A DNA stretch of 64,000 bases from NCBI RefSeq assembly GCF_007833355.1, contig NZ_CP020914.1, forward strand, positions 2,714,047-2,778,046, in the 5' to 3' direction. The notes below the pieces were generated by a model. The model was not told the DNA's origin, did not search any database, and was given only the letters and a program-made list of their open reading frames with translations. The DNA comes from Denitratisoma sp. DHT3 (lineage in GTDB: Bacteria > Pseudomonadota > Gammaproteobacteria > Burkholderiales > Rhodocyclaceae). Both the position numbers and the translations under genes were made by a program. Numbering within the stretch: position 1 is the first letter of the stretch; every line of letters begins with the position of its first letter. Of the stretch, positions 17,573-26,406 are shown piece after piece.

Positions 17573-18265
17573 ATGAAAGCACTGCTCATCGGCGTTCTGT
17601 TGTTCTGGCTGGCCGGCGCCCAGGCGGTCGAGCCGCTCTACCTGGACAGCCCGGCCGGGGCCGAGCGACTGCTGGGCGCCAGCCAGCGCGAGTCCTATTT
17701 CGCCCTCCAGGCCAATCTGGAAAGTCAGCAGAACCTGGCCTACTGCGGCCCGGCCAGCATCGCCGCGGTGCTCAACAGCCTCGGCCTGCCGCGCCCTGTG
17801 GACGAGCGCCGCCAGCCCTTCGCCTACTTCACCCAGGACAACATCTTCACCGCGGCCAGCCGGCAGGTGAAAAGCGCGGCCGAGGTCGGCCGTCGCGGCA
17901 TGACCCTGGCCGAGATGGTGGACTTTCTGCGGGCGCTGGGCGTCAAGGCGACCGCCCATCCCGCCGACACCCTGGATCTGCCGCGCCTGCGCGCCCTGGT
18001 CCAGGACGCCCTGGCGTCGCCGCAGCGCCGGGTCATCGTCAATTACGACCGCCAGGCGCTGGGGCAGATCGGGGCCGGCCATCAGTCGCCGCTGGGGGCC
18101 TACGACGCCGCCAGCGATTCGGTGCTGATCCTGGATGTCGCCAAGTTCAAGTATCCGCCCACCTGGATCGGCCTGGCCGACCTGCTGCGCGCGATGGATA
18201 CCGTGGACCCGGACTCCGGCCGGTGTCGGGGCCTGGTGGTGGTCGAGAAACGGGATGCGCCATGA
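17573..18265 (+). CDS. Phytochelatin synthase-like cysteine peptidase, exported
   Basis: This 230-residue protein has an N-terminal signal peptide (MKALLIGVLLFWLAGAQAVE). The papain-like catalytic triad of phytochelatin synthases is recognisable as Cys58 (AYCGPAS), His170 (GAGHQSPLGAYD) and Asp188 (LILDVAKFKYPP). Bacterial forms lack the C-terminal metal-sensing half of plant enzymes and mostly cleave glutathione or its conjugates to gamma-Glu-Cys, so a periplasmic glutathione or conjugate peptidase is the likeliest role. GGAGGAG lies 9 nt before the ATG. It appears monocistronic and convergent with the next lipoprotein gene. Confidence 0.85.
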   Translation: MKALLIGVLLFWLAGAQAVEPLYLDSPAGAERLLGASQRESYFALQANLESQQNLAYCGPASIAAVLNSLGLPRPVDERRQPFAYFTQDNIFTAASRQVKSAAEVGRRGMTLAEMVDFLRALGVKATAHPADTLDLPRLRALVQDALASPQRRVIVNYDRQALGQIGAGHQSPLGAYDAASDSVLILDVAKFKYPPTWIGLADLLRAMDTVDPDSGRCRGLVVVEKRDAP

Positions 18266-18339
18266 TGGTCCGCCGCGCTCGATATCACGGGGAGCGCTGT
18301 AGCAACACCGAGAGATTGCGGCTGGCGCCGCGTGGCGGT

Positions 18340-18909
18340 CTATTTCTGCGGTTCGGCGGAGGAGGCCGGCCGGGGGAGGGCGGCCGGCGGGATGCGGGCG
18401 ATCATGCCGACCGTTTTCGCCGCGTCGAGAATGGCGTTGGTGTCAGCGCGGCAGGTGTAGCGGTTTCTCGTATCGGCCACCATGCTGCCCCGCGAAACGC
18501 CGCCCCACAGCGCGGCCATCAGGCCGCCGGGGTCCATGTCGCAGGCCAGGAAGGCGCTGGCGCAGGGCTGCCGGAAGTCTTCCCGCTCGCGCGTCGGACA
18601 GTGGACGTCCTCACCCTCCTTGAGCTTGGGCATCGACAGCACGCGCACCGTTCCGTCCGGACGCAGGCGCAGCACCTCCTCGTTTGGCGCGGACTTCTCC
18701 ACCCTGCCCGCCGCGCCTTTGCCGACCAGTTGCCACTGGCCCTGGCGGCGGGCGATCAGCCAGTCGCTTTGGGAAGGATCGCCCTGCACCTCGGCTTGCT
18801 TTGGCGCATTGCCGGTCGCCCAGTCCTTCAGCGCCGTCAACTGGGCGCAGCCGGCCAGGCACAGGACGGAAAGCAGGGCCAGCGTCAAAGCGGGGTGGTG
18901 GTATCGCAT
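18340..18909 (-). CDS. Lipoprotein of unknown function
   Basis: This 189-residue protein carries a lipobox, with a hydrophobic stretch ending LAGCAQL and the lipidated Cys at about residue 21. The mature part contains six further cysteines (for example EDVHCPTRERED, QPCASAFLAC, RYTCRAD), which may form disulfides in the periplasm. I do not recognise the family. It lies just outside the left end of the island; before integration it was probably the next gene after ychF in the same direction. Confidence 0.65.
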   Translation of the reverse strand: MRYHHPALTLALLSVLCLAGCAQLTALKDWATGNAPKQAEVQGDPSQSDWLIARRQGQWQLVGKGAAGRVEKSAPNEEVLRLRPDGTVRVLSMPKLKEGEDVHCPTREREDFRQPCASAFLACDMDPGGLMAALWGGVSRGSMVADTRNRYTCRADTNAILDAAKTVGMIARIPPAALPRPASSAEPQK

Positions 18910-18940
18910 GCGACCTCCACAGGACAGGTAGCGGGAGAGG

Positions 18941-18952
18941 GTCAGACGTTGA
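18941..18952. repeat. Left attachment repeat of the island (attL/attR-type)
   Basis: GTCAGACGTTGA here is repeated exactly at 37664-37675, where it is the complement of the last codons and stop of ychF. ACGTTGATC recurs 19 bp further on (18965-18973) around a CGTTTAAACG palindrome, which may be part of the recombinase core site. Confidence 0.6.
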
Positions 18953-19229
18953 TCACACGTTTAAACGTTGATCGGTCGGCAAAGGCCTGTGAATGCTAGG
19001 TTTCGCGGGGAAATCGGGTCGCGGCCTTTGCGGGAATCGCTGGAAGTACCCCCAGTTGTACCCCCATAGAGGTATCGGGATGATAGATCAGTCTGGATGC
19101 CGGTGCCAGCGCTGCGCCTGCCAAATAAAACGAGTATGGCGCAGACCGCATTGTTGGCTGACGCATGGAACGGTACGCGATGAGATGCAGGGGAACGGGC
19201 CGCTGTGGCCCAGACCCTGGAGAACTCTC
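18953..19229. other. Island left edge, non-coding
   Basis: This stretch runs from the left repeat to the start of the STY4528-like gene. It holds the two arm-type repeats at 19046-19066 and an open frame (from 18993) that merely extends the downstream gene without a credible start. No other feature is recognised. Confidence 0.5.
19046..19066. repeat. Arm-type GTACCCCCA repeats, left end
   Basis: Two exact GTACCCCCA copies (19046-19054 and 19058-19066) lie 12 bp apart. The same motif occurs at 37515-37523, with variants TATACCCCCA and CTACCCCC beside it, near the integrase start. Short direct repeats on both sides of an element are typical arm sites for tyrosine integrases. Confidence 0.6.
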
Positions 19230-20387
19230 ATGGCAGACCATCACACCCGCCACAACCCACTGGGGCAAGACGCCCTGTTCGCCACGCCGGCATCGCTCAT
19301 GCTCGATGCTCGCCTCACGCCGCTGGAGCGCAATGGCTGGCAGGTGCTGCGGATGCTGCGCTCTGCGGAGGGTATCAGCCCGCTGGCGAATCTGGGGCAG
19401 TTGCGCCGCTATCTCACCTCCACCCCGCTGGGGCAGCGGGCCGGGTACGAGACGGCCCGGCGCGTTCTCGTCGTGCTTCGGCTGACGGGGTGGATCAGTC
19501 TGGTGGGCCAGCAGCGCGATCCTCTGACCGGCCATGTGCTCAGCGAGCTGTATCAGGTTCAAGAAAGCGCCCTGCACTTCCAGCAGGCCTGCGCGCTCGA
19601 TGCCAGTCTGCCCGCGCTTCTGCAAGCCTCCATCGGCCACGAAAACAACCAGGTAGATCGGGTGGCCGTCCACATTCAGGCAACGCTGGCACAGGCACAT
19701 GAAGCCGCCTCCATTGCGCCCCACGATCAGCTCGGCGATGACGATGATTTGCCCCCCACGCCGCCGTCGCCGGCGAGCGAGGCAGCCGACCCACCGCCAT
19801 TGTCTGGCGATTCCGCTGGCAGCACGCTTGTTCCGCAACAGACCGAACACGCTCGCCACATGACGGCTGAGCAGGGCAGTACGTATAAGACGTATATGTA
19901 TAAAAAAGAACGTACGTACCGCGTGCGCGAAGACGACGGCGATTCGGCATCGGAGTCGGTGAGCTTGCCGCCTTGCCTGAGCCATGCCCAGGCAGATCAG
20001 CAAAAGGACGTGCAGGCCGCCTTGCGGCGGCTGCCGCCGCACCATCGCCAGGAAGTGCTCGACGAGTTGCAGGCACGCAGCCAAAGTGGCACCGTGCGCA
20101 ATGTCGTGGCCTACTTCTTCGCCTTGGTGAAGCGCGTCTTTGCGGGTGAGTTCCGTCTGTGGGCAGGTCGTAAGGAGACATCTGCCGCCCCACGGCCTGC
20201 CGAAAATCGGCCTGCTGGTGTGCCACGCACCGAACACCGCCCAGAACCGACTGCGCCACCGGCATCGCGTGAAACCGCCCTGGCGCACATCGCCAACATC
20301 CGCAAGATGCTGAATGCCCCGACGAACGCTGGGGACATCGCAGCACAGGCAATGCAGGCCAGGGGATGGCAGCCGCATCCTGCGTAG
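19230..20387 (+). CDS. STY4528-like pathogenicity-island replication protein
   Basis: This 385-residue protein matches the STY4528-type genes of PFGI/SPI-7-like integrative elements. The N-terminal third (LMLDARLTPLERNGWQVLRMLR, YETARRVLVVLRLTGWISLVG) looks like a winged-helix DNA-binding region. A low-complexity acidic and Pro-rich linker follows (about 160-220), then a helical C-terminal part (ALRRLPPHHRQEVLDELQAR). The ATG at 19230 (MADHHTRHNPLGQDALF) is chosen because homology begins there. Such genes sit in the maintenance module of ICEs; the rest of that module is missing here. Confidence 0.7.
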   Translation: MADHHTRHNPLGQDALFATPASLMLDARLTPLERNGWQVLRMLRSAEGISPLANLGQLRRYLTSTPLGQRAGYETARRVLVVLRLTGWISLVGQQRDPLTGHVLSELYQVQESALHFQQACALDASLPALLQASIGHENNQVDRVAVHIQATLAQAHEAASIAPHDQLGDDDDLPPTPPSPASEAADPPPLSGDSAGSTLVPQQTEHARHMTAEQGSTYKTYMYKKERTYRVREDDGDSASESVSLPPCLSHAQADQQKDVQAALRRLPPHHRQEVLDELQARSQSGTVRNVVAYFFALVKRVFAGEFRLWAGRKETSAAPRPAENRPAGVPRTEHRPEPTAPPASRETALAHIANIRKMLNAPTNAGDIAAQAMQARGWQPHPA

Positions 20388-20989
20388 TAAATGCTGCCGC
20401 GAAACGGGGCGTCACTGCACGCCGCAGTGACGCCCCCGCTCACGCTAGCAACAATGCGGGCGAATACCGAATCCTATTACGTGCGGCAGACATGATGATG
20501 GCCGCCCTACACTGACCGGGCAGTCGCCACGACCGATGGGCTTCGTACATCGGCACCCTCAACAGCGCAGATTCCTGCAAACGCTGGCCCGACAGGGTGG
20601 AGTCATCCCAGGTATGCCCAGGCTCCGACCGCATACCGGCCCTACCCAAGGGCGGAGCCTTCTTCGTCCGCTTTAAATCATCCCTACCGCACCGCCTGGC
20701 GCACTGTCCTTTACGGCAATGGCCTGTGCGCAACGCACAGGGTTCCCGCTGCATTTCTTATCCCACTCACTTCATAGGAGGACTCGTCCACATTCGCATC
20801 ACTTTCGTCTTGTAGTACCTCCGTCCGGGCTTCCAGCAGGGGGCAAGACGGACGCCTCATTCGAGGCTCTGGTGTCTCCTGAACACCATGCCCTTGCCCT
20901 CACGGGATCTCGCCTTGGCGAGCTGGCACCAACACTAACCACTGAATTTCAGGACAACGCAACACGACGCTTTGCTTGGAGGCAGGACG
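20388..20989. other. 600-bp non-coding stretch of the ICE relic
   Basis: No open frame here has a domain or a good ribosome binding site. It starts with a strong hairpin (20406-20436). It then contains AGGAGGACTCGTCC-like purine-rich stretches without a following gene. It might carry regulatory RNA or leader sequence for the recombinase gene at 20990, but nothing specific is recognised. Confidence 0.4.
20406..20436. terminator. Perfect 13-bp hairpin after the STY4528-like gene
   Basis: GGGGCGTCACTGC pairs perfectly with GCAGTGACGCCCC across a 5-nt loop, starting 19 nt after the stop codon. No T tract follows, so it may act as a processing or stability hairpin rather than as a canonical terminator. 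Confidence 0.5.
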
Positions 20990-21853
20990 ATGGACGACTT
21001 GACCTACACCCTGCGACAGCTCTGCCAGCGCAACCGTGACGGCAGCTACAACACACAGGCTGACCGGGTGCGTTCTCTCGCACTGGCTGCGCGGCAACTG
21101 CGCGAGGCCGGTTTCCGGCAGATGAAGGCTTCGTCGCTCAAGGGCAAGCACGTCCAGGCGCTGCTGGAACGCTGGCAGGGCGAAGGCTTGTCGTCCGGCA
21201 CCATCAAGAATCGGCTTTCTCATCTGCGCTGGTGGGCCGAGAAGATCGGCAAGTCGGGCATCTTGCCGACGAAGAACATGCAGCTTGGCGTGGCCGAGCG
21301 CCGCTATGTGACCAACGTCAGCAAGGCCAGGGAACTGTGCACAGGTCTTGAACAGATCACCGATGTCCACGTGCGCATGAGCCTTCAGCTACAGGCCGCC
21401 TTCGGATTGCGTCGAGAGGAAGCGATCAAGTTCCAGCCCAGTTACGCAGATCGGGGCGACCACATCGCCCTCAAGGGATCGTGGACCAAGGGCGGTCGGG
21501 AGCGAACTGTGCCCATCACCACGACAGAGCAACGCGACGCGCTCTACGCAGCACACCGCTTGGCGGGCACAGGATCACTGATCCCGGCAGACAAGACCTA
21601 CATCCAGCAGCGGCACGTCTACGATGGGCAATGCAAGGCGGCGGGTCTGAGTCATATGCATGGACTTCGCCATCAGTACGCGCAAAGCCGTTATGAGACG
21701 TTGACGGGAAGGCCGCCGCCAGCAGCAGGTGGACCATTAGTCACGGAGTTAAGTCCAACGCAGCGCATAGAAGACCGCCATGCTCGTCAGACCATCAGCC
21801 GTGAGTTGGGACACGGGCGCGTTCAAATCACTGCCATCTACCTCGGTAGCTAG
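20990..21853 (+). CDS. Atypical tyrosine recombinase (integrase-domain protein of ICEs)
   Basis: This 287-residue protein has an N-terminal SAM-like DNA-binding region (LRQLCQRNRDGSYNTQADRVRSL) and a tyrosine-recombinase catalytic domain. The Arg is in AFGLRREEA, the HxxR in HGLRHQYA, a further His in ELGHGR, and the nucleophile Tyr in the final AIYLGS. All key residues are present, so it could be active. GGAGG lies 8 nt before the ATG at 20990. Proteins of this type commonly follow STY4528-like genes in integrative elements, where their role is unclear. It is distinct from the P4-type integrase at the other end. Confidence 0.75.
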   Translation: MDDLTYTLRQLCQRNRDGSYNTQADRVRSLALAARQLREAGFRQMKASSLKGKHVQALLERWQGEGLSSGTIKNRLSHLRWWAEKIGKSGILPTKNMQLGVAERRYVTNVSKARELCTGLEQITDVHVRMSLQLQAAFGLRREEAIKFQPSYADRGDHIALKGSWTKGGRERTVPITTTEQRDALYAAHRLAGTGSLIPADKTYIQQRHVYDGQCKAAGLSHMHGLRHQYAQSRYETLTGRPPPAAGGPLVTELSPTQRIEDRHARQTISRELGHGRVQITAIYLGS

Positions 21854-21902
21854 GTCAGGTAGTATGAGGCCCTCTGGCCTACGTACACAGCCGTCCACCG
21901 GC

Positions 21903-23618
21903 TCAATCTGCTGGCCCAACAAACGTATTCAGCGCCGTTGCAATCCTCTTGCGTCGCTCAAGCAAGAAAGCCTTGTAGCTTTCCACTTCCAGCAGCGATG
22001 CCTCAACCGGGATGCACTGTGCTGCGAACGCTGGCTCGCCAAGCTGGTCCACCAGCGGGGGCAGGTAAACCGCCGGGGCCTTGTCGCTGATCGCGCGATT
22101 CGTCTTGCCGCCGATGAAGGCCAGATTGGCGATGTCATCCGCCTCGCGGGCAGTGAAGCTGGTCTTCAGTACGGCTTTGGGAAAGATGTGATGGAACTGC
22201 AAGCGATGCTGGGCGCCCGAATGATCCAGAGCAATGGCCAGATGGCTGCGCCAATCTTTCGCACCGGCAGCGCGGAAAGCCAGGAACATGGTCTTGAACA
22301 GCGCGCTGCGCTGGTTGCGGCCTTCCAGCTCCTCCGCGGTAATGTCCAGGCGGCCGAACTGCAGGCGCAGCCGGTCGATCAGCTCGCTCACCGCTCCGCC
22401 CTGACGAATATTTGCCAAATCCTGATCCAGAATGGTTTCGCTGGAGCCTCGGGAGAAGCGGCCTTTGGCATTGGCCATCAACGCCCAATAGCGCAGGTGG
22501 CGGGCCTCATCGTTGCTCAGCGCATAGTTGCGGCTGTGTCCGAAATACGCCAGCACCACCAGCAGGAAAGGCGACGACAACAGTGCCGGGCTATCGATGC
22601 CAAGATTGCTGCGCAGGAAGTTGAGCCCGAATTCCATGCCATCGCAGGCTTCTTTCCATGCCTTCTGCAGCTTCTCCACATTCAGGCTACCCACGATCTG
22701 GAAACGTGATTGACCGGTGGCAAACGCCATCAGATTCTTCAAGTGCAAACCGAGATCAAGGTCAAAGCCCGTCTTGGCGCATGCCTTCTGGAAATCCTGG
22801 AACGTCTGCAGCGAGTGCCGCCACTTGGCGGTGATCTGAGCCAGAGCCAGGTCGGAACTGCGCAGCTTGGCTCCCAGTGAATTGACCCGGACGAAGATTT
22901 CCGTGACCTCATCGTAGGAAAGCGTGCGTTCCAGCACGTCCATCCGATAAACGTACTTGCGGATGCCACGTAGCCGGGCCAGGCGCTGGCTGTACTTCTC
23001 GTACCGCGGATCGTCAAAACCACTGATACCGGCGCGTTTGAGGAAAGGCGCATCGTTGTCGGTCTTGAATACTTCCGACACTTTCACCCAATGCGGCAAC
23101 TGCTCCAGCTTCCTCGTGGCCACCACGAAAGTCATCTTGTTGAAGCGCTTGAGCAGTTCGTCCTCGGTCGAGTCCGTCTCATCGCCAATCAGTTCGCCAT
23201 CATCGTCGGCATCGTCCTCGTCGTCGCCGTTCTCTTCCACTTCGGTCACGACCGCCAACTGATCGGGATGTTCCAAGTTGAACAGCAAGTCGATAGGCCG
23301 ACGACGGCCGCGCACCGATACTGGCTCGCCGCGAATGACGGCAGAGAGCGATGTCAGACGCTGCTGACCATCCAGCAGAAGCCGCGTGCTCTGGTAAGGA
23401 TTCGTGCTTTGGCTGACCGCGAAATCCTGCAGCGGCACAGCTTCATCCGTTTCCCAAAGCAGGATTGCGCCCGAAGGGTAGCCGCGATACAGCGAATCCA
23501 GTAGATCGCGCACTCGCGTAGAACGCCACACGTACTGGCGCTGCATCTCCGGCAAGCGCAGCTCGCCGCGCTCGATCATGGATACCAGTTCTTCAACGCT
23601 TGCTTCGGCCTTGGCCAT
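21903..23618 (-). CDS. DUF262 / HNH protein (GmrSD-like)
   Basis: This 571-residue protein has an N-terminal DUF262 domain with the signatures LPEMQRQYVW (22-31) and DGQQR (83-87), a ParB/Srx-like nucleotide-binding motif. A very acidic insert lies at about 125-150. The C-terminal region has HHIFPK (476-481) followed by Asn-containing strands, resembling the HNH-type DUF1524 nuclease of GmrSD. GmrSD and related DUF262 proteins restrict phage DNA, often modified DNA, using nucleotide hydrolysis. It is the last gene of the seven-gene operon, 55 nt after res, and may add a second restriction activity. Its specificity is unknown. Confidence 0.82.
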   Translation of the reverse strand: MAKAEASVEELVSMIERGELRLPEMQRQYVWRSTRVRDLLDSLYRGYPSGAILLWETDEAVPLQDFAVSQSTNPYQSTRLLLDGQQRLTSLSAVIRGEPVSVRGRRRPIDLLFNLEHPDQLAVVTEVEENGDDEDDADDDGELIGDETDSTEDELLKRFNKMTFVVATRKLEQLPHWVKVSEVFKTDNDAPFLKRAGISGFDDPRYEKYSQRLARLRGIRKYVYRMDVLERTLSYDEVTEIFVRVNSLGAKLRSSDLALAQITAKWRHSLQTFQDFQKACAKTGFDLDLGLHLKNLMAFATGQSRFQIVGSLNVEKLQKAWKEACDGMEFGLNFLRSNLGIDSPALLSSPFLLVVLAYFGHSRNYALSNDEARHLRYWALMANAKGRFSRGSSETILDQDLANIRQGGAVSELIDRLRLQFGRLDITAEELEGRNQRSALFKTMFLAFRAAGAKDWRSHLAIALDHSGAQHRLQFHHIFPKAVLKTSFTAREADDIANLAFIGGKTNRAISDKAPAVYLPPLVDQLGEPAFAAQCIPVEASLLEVESYKAFLLERRKRIATALNTFVGPAD

Positions 23619-23673
23619 GGTTATTCCTTATTGCGTCATCTGAGGTGAGCAAGTCGCCAGATACGGTCGTGCT

Positions 23674-26406
23674 TCAAGCCTTCACAAACCTCAAAAAGTC
23701 AGCCAGCCGCCGCGACTCATTGACTTCATCGTGAGGTACGAGCAGATACCGCCACGGTTTTCCGCCGACGCTCGCCGTGAAGTCCGACGCGTGCTGGCAC
23801 CACTGCAAGGCAGCAGCAGCTTTGGCCTGCACCTCTTGCGTGTTGATGTCGCCGCGTGCTTTGGTTTCCACCACCAAGATCGTCGAGTCCGTTTCGGCGA
23901 CGAAGTCCGGGATGTACTCCGGCTGCTCGGTGCCAAGCTTGTAGTAGATCTGGAACTGCCCCTTCGCAGGCTTGAACCACTTCAGGGCATCGCGCTCCAG
24001 GATGATGGCGAAGCGCCGCTCGGTATCCGAATCGAACTTCTGTAGCGGGTACAGACAACGCGCGAAGCCCCCGAAGAGCATCTGCTTGATGCGACTGGTT
24101 TCGGTCACGGTCTCCCGGAAGTGGTGAGCCGTTTGGCCCGCCGTGGCGGTGTAGTTGCACGGCTTGAGTTCGGTGAAGCCGCGACTGACCTGCACCTCGT
24201 ACTCCGTCGCCTCTTCCCAGAAGTGGGCCATCATCTGCGCGTGGATTTCCCGTGCGATCAAGCGGCGGTCACGATCGAGGACGTTGACGGCCTCGTCCTC
24301 GGACAGATAACTGCGCAGGTGCTGCACCAGCTGGCCTGCGAGGTCGTAGAGGAGGTCGGCGTGGGTGAAGTAGTCGATGTCGTCAAAGTCCACCAGCGCG
24401 TGGACGATGTAGTCTTCCGGGCGCTGCTCCTTGAGCCCAACTTCGGCGGCCAGGGTGTCCTGCTCGTTGGTGCGCAGGTTGTGGATGACGATCTCGCGCT
24501 CACCCGGCTGAAGATGGAGCTGGCTCACATCCAACTTGAAGGCGTGGAATCCCGTCGTGACCTCGCCAGTCGGCACCACCGCTATGCGCGGGATGTCGAT
24601 GGTCTGCTGCACCACGATCTCCGTTGTCTTCGCCACCACGGTGGACAAATCAAGTTCGGGAGCTGATGCATCCACGCCCGCCAGCAATTCGCCTTGCAGC
24701 GGCTTCAACCGCTCCGCCACCTCCGCAAGGATTTCTTTCTGCACTTCGGGTTTCAGCAGCGCGCTGCTGGTGGGCACCAGATCGCGCTTGACTTCGTACT
24801 TGCCGATGACGTCCATGACCACGCGCGCGGCCTTCTTCTCCGCCTCCGTGGTGAACACCGGTTCGGGCACGGGGACTTCCGCTCCACTTTCGGCAGATGA
24901 AACCCCTGTAACCAAGACCGGTGCCTCCGTCAGACCGAGACGCGCCGCCGCTCCGGACTCGACCTGCACGCTGACTTTCTTGTCGTCGGCACTCGGCGCA
25001 TCAAGGATGACCTGTTTCAGCCGGATCGGCGAATCGCCACGGTTGGCCTCGTCGATGATCTCCTGGAACTTGTCGTGCGCGACGATGTTCAAGCGATCCA
25101 CCGCCGCGACGCCCGTGCGCTTGCCGTAGGGCAGTCGCAGGCCGCGCCCGATGGACTGTTCGATCAGCGTGCGGGCATTGGCGGCGCGCAACGGCACGAT
25201 GGTGTAAAGGTTAGTCACGTCCCAACCTTCCTTGAGCATGTTGACGTGAATCACGATCTCGGTCGGCTCGTCCACGCTCTCCACGGCCAGCAGGCGCGTG
25301 ATCATCTCTTCTTCTTCCGCGCCGGTACGGCTGGAATCGACCTGAATCACCTTGCCCTGGTAGCGGCCCTCATAGAAGGCTTCCGACTCCAGAAGCGTCA
25401 GGAGTTGCCCTGCGTGTGTGGTGTCGCGAGCGATGACGAGCATGAAAGGCTTGATCAGCTTGACGCCGTTCTCGCGGGCGTAGGTGAGCAGCTCGACTTT
25501 GGTCGTCTCGTGCAGGCGCACGCCGTCTTCCAGCTTGGTCTTCTCGATCTCCTCGGGCGTGTGCGCCTTGGCGTCGAAGTTGCGCTGGGTGACCACGGCA
25601 GGCTCTTTGACGAAGCCGTCCTCCATCGCCCGCGCCAGCGGGTAATCCATCACCACGTTCTTGAACGGCACCGGCCCCTTGCTGGATTCCACGAATGGCG
25701 TCGCCGTCACCTCCAGGCCAAACAACGGCCTCAGCTCATTGATGGCACGCACACCCGCGCTGGCGCGGTAGCGATGCGATTCGTCCATCAGCAGCACGAG
25801 GTCAGGCAGGTTCGCAAGATGGTTGAAGTAGCTGTCGCCCAGCACTTCCTTCATCCGCTTGATGCGCGGCTCCTTGCCGCCGCGCACCTCGGAGTTGATT
25901 TTGGAGATGTTGAAGATGTTGATGCGCACGTCGTGGGCGAAGCCCTGTGGCTGATCATCCACCGCCGCGCCGGTCTGGTCGTAGTTGTCACCGGTGATGA
26001 TCAGCGGCGGTTGTTGCGCGAATTCGGCGATGCCCTTGAACACGTACTTCGGCGTGTTGCGCGTGAAGTCCGTGATGAGTTTGTTGTAGATCGTCAGGTT
26101 GGGCGCGAGCACGAAGAAGTTGTTGATGCCGTGGGCCAGATGCAGGTAGGCGATGAAGGCTCCCATCAGGCGCGTCTTGCCCACGCCTGTTGCCAGCGCA
26201 AAGCACAGTGACGGAAACTCGCGCTCGAAATCCTCAAGCGTGCTGAACTCGGCCTTCAGCGTGGAAAGAATCGCTGGGACATCTCGCTCGTGGCCCAAAA
26301 GTTCAGGCGCGGCATCGAGCGCACGAACCAGTTTGATGAGCGAATCCGCCTGAGGCGGCCGAAGGGACAGACGACCGGTGACGACGTGCAGGACGCGGTT
26401 GTTCAT
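23674..26406 (-). CDS. Type III restriction endonuclease-like Res subunit
   Basis: This 910-residue SF2 helicase-nuclease has a Walker A motif ATGVGKT (72-78), a DESH box at 208-211, the helicase motif VI QSIGRGLRLP, and a C-terminal PD-(D/E)XK nuclease (PD at 833-834, E847 and K849 in VVETK). Type III Res subunits translocate or slide on DNA with Mod and cut when two sites face each other. The start codon overlaps the mod stop as TAATG, so the pair is translationally coupled. All visible catalytic motifs are intact. Confidence 0.92.
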   Translation of the reverse strand: MNNRVLHVVTGRLSLRPPQADSLIKLVRALDAAPELLGHERDVPAILSTLKAEFSTLEDFEREFPSLCFALATGVGKTRLMGAFIAYLHLAHGINNFFVLAPNLTIYNKLITDFTRNTPKYVFKGIAEFAQQPPLIITGDNYDQTGAAVDDQPQGFAHDVRINIFNISKINSEVRGGKEPRIKRMKEVLGDSYFNHLANLPDLVLLMDESHRYRASAGVRAINELRPLFGLEVTATPFVESSKGPVPFKNVVMDYPLARAMEDGFVKEPAVVTQRNFDAKAHTPEEIEKTKLEDGVRLHETTKVELLTYARENGVKLIKPFMLVIARDTTHAGQLLTLLESEAFYEGRYQGKVIQVDSSRTGAEEEEMITRLLAVESVDEPTEIVIHVNMLKEGWDVTNLYTIVPLRAANARTLIEQSIGRGLRLPYGKRTGVAAVDRLNIVAHDKFQEIIDEANRGDSPIRLKQVILDAPSADDKKVSVQVESGAAARLGLTEAPVLVTGVSSAESGAEVPVPEPVFTTEAEKKAARVVMDVIGKYEVKRDLVPTSSALLKPEVQKEILAEVAERLKPLQGELLAGVDASAPELDLSTVVAKTTEIVVQQTIDIPRIAVVPTGEVTTGFHAFKLDVSQLHLQPGEREIVIHNLRTNEQDTLAAEVGLKEQRPEDYIVHALVDFDDIDYFTHADLLYDLAGQLVQHLRSYLSEDEAVNVLDRDRRLIAREIHAQMMAHFWEEATEYEVQVSRGFTELKPCNYTATAGQTAHHFRETVTETSRIKQMLFGGFARCLYPLQKFDSDTERRFAIILERDALKWFKPAKGQFQIYYKLGTEQPEYIPDFVAETDSTILVVETKARGDINTQEVQAKAAAALQWCQHASDFTASVGGKPWRYLLVPHDEVNESRRLADFLRFVKA

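Noticed and set aside
18993..19229. Upstream extension of the STY4528-like gene
   Set aside because: Family homology begins at MADHHTRHNPLG (19230). The extra Cys/Arg/Trp-rich residues span the arm repeats of the island.
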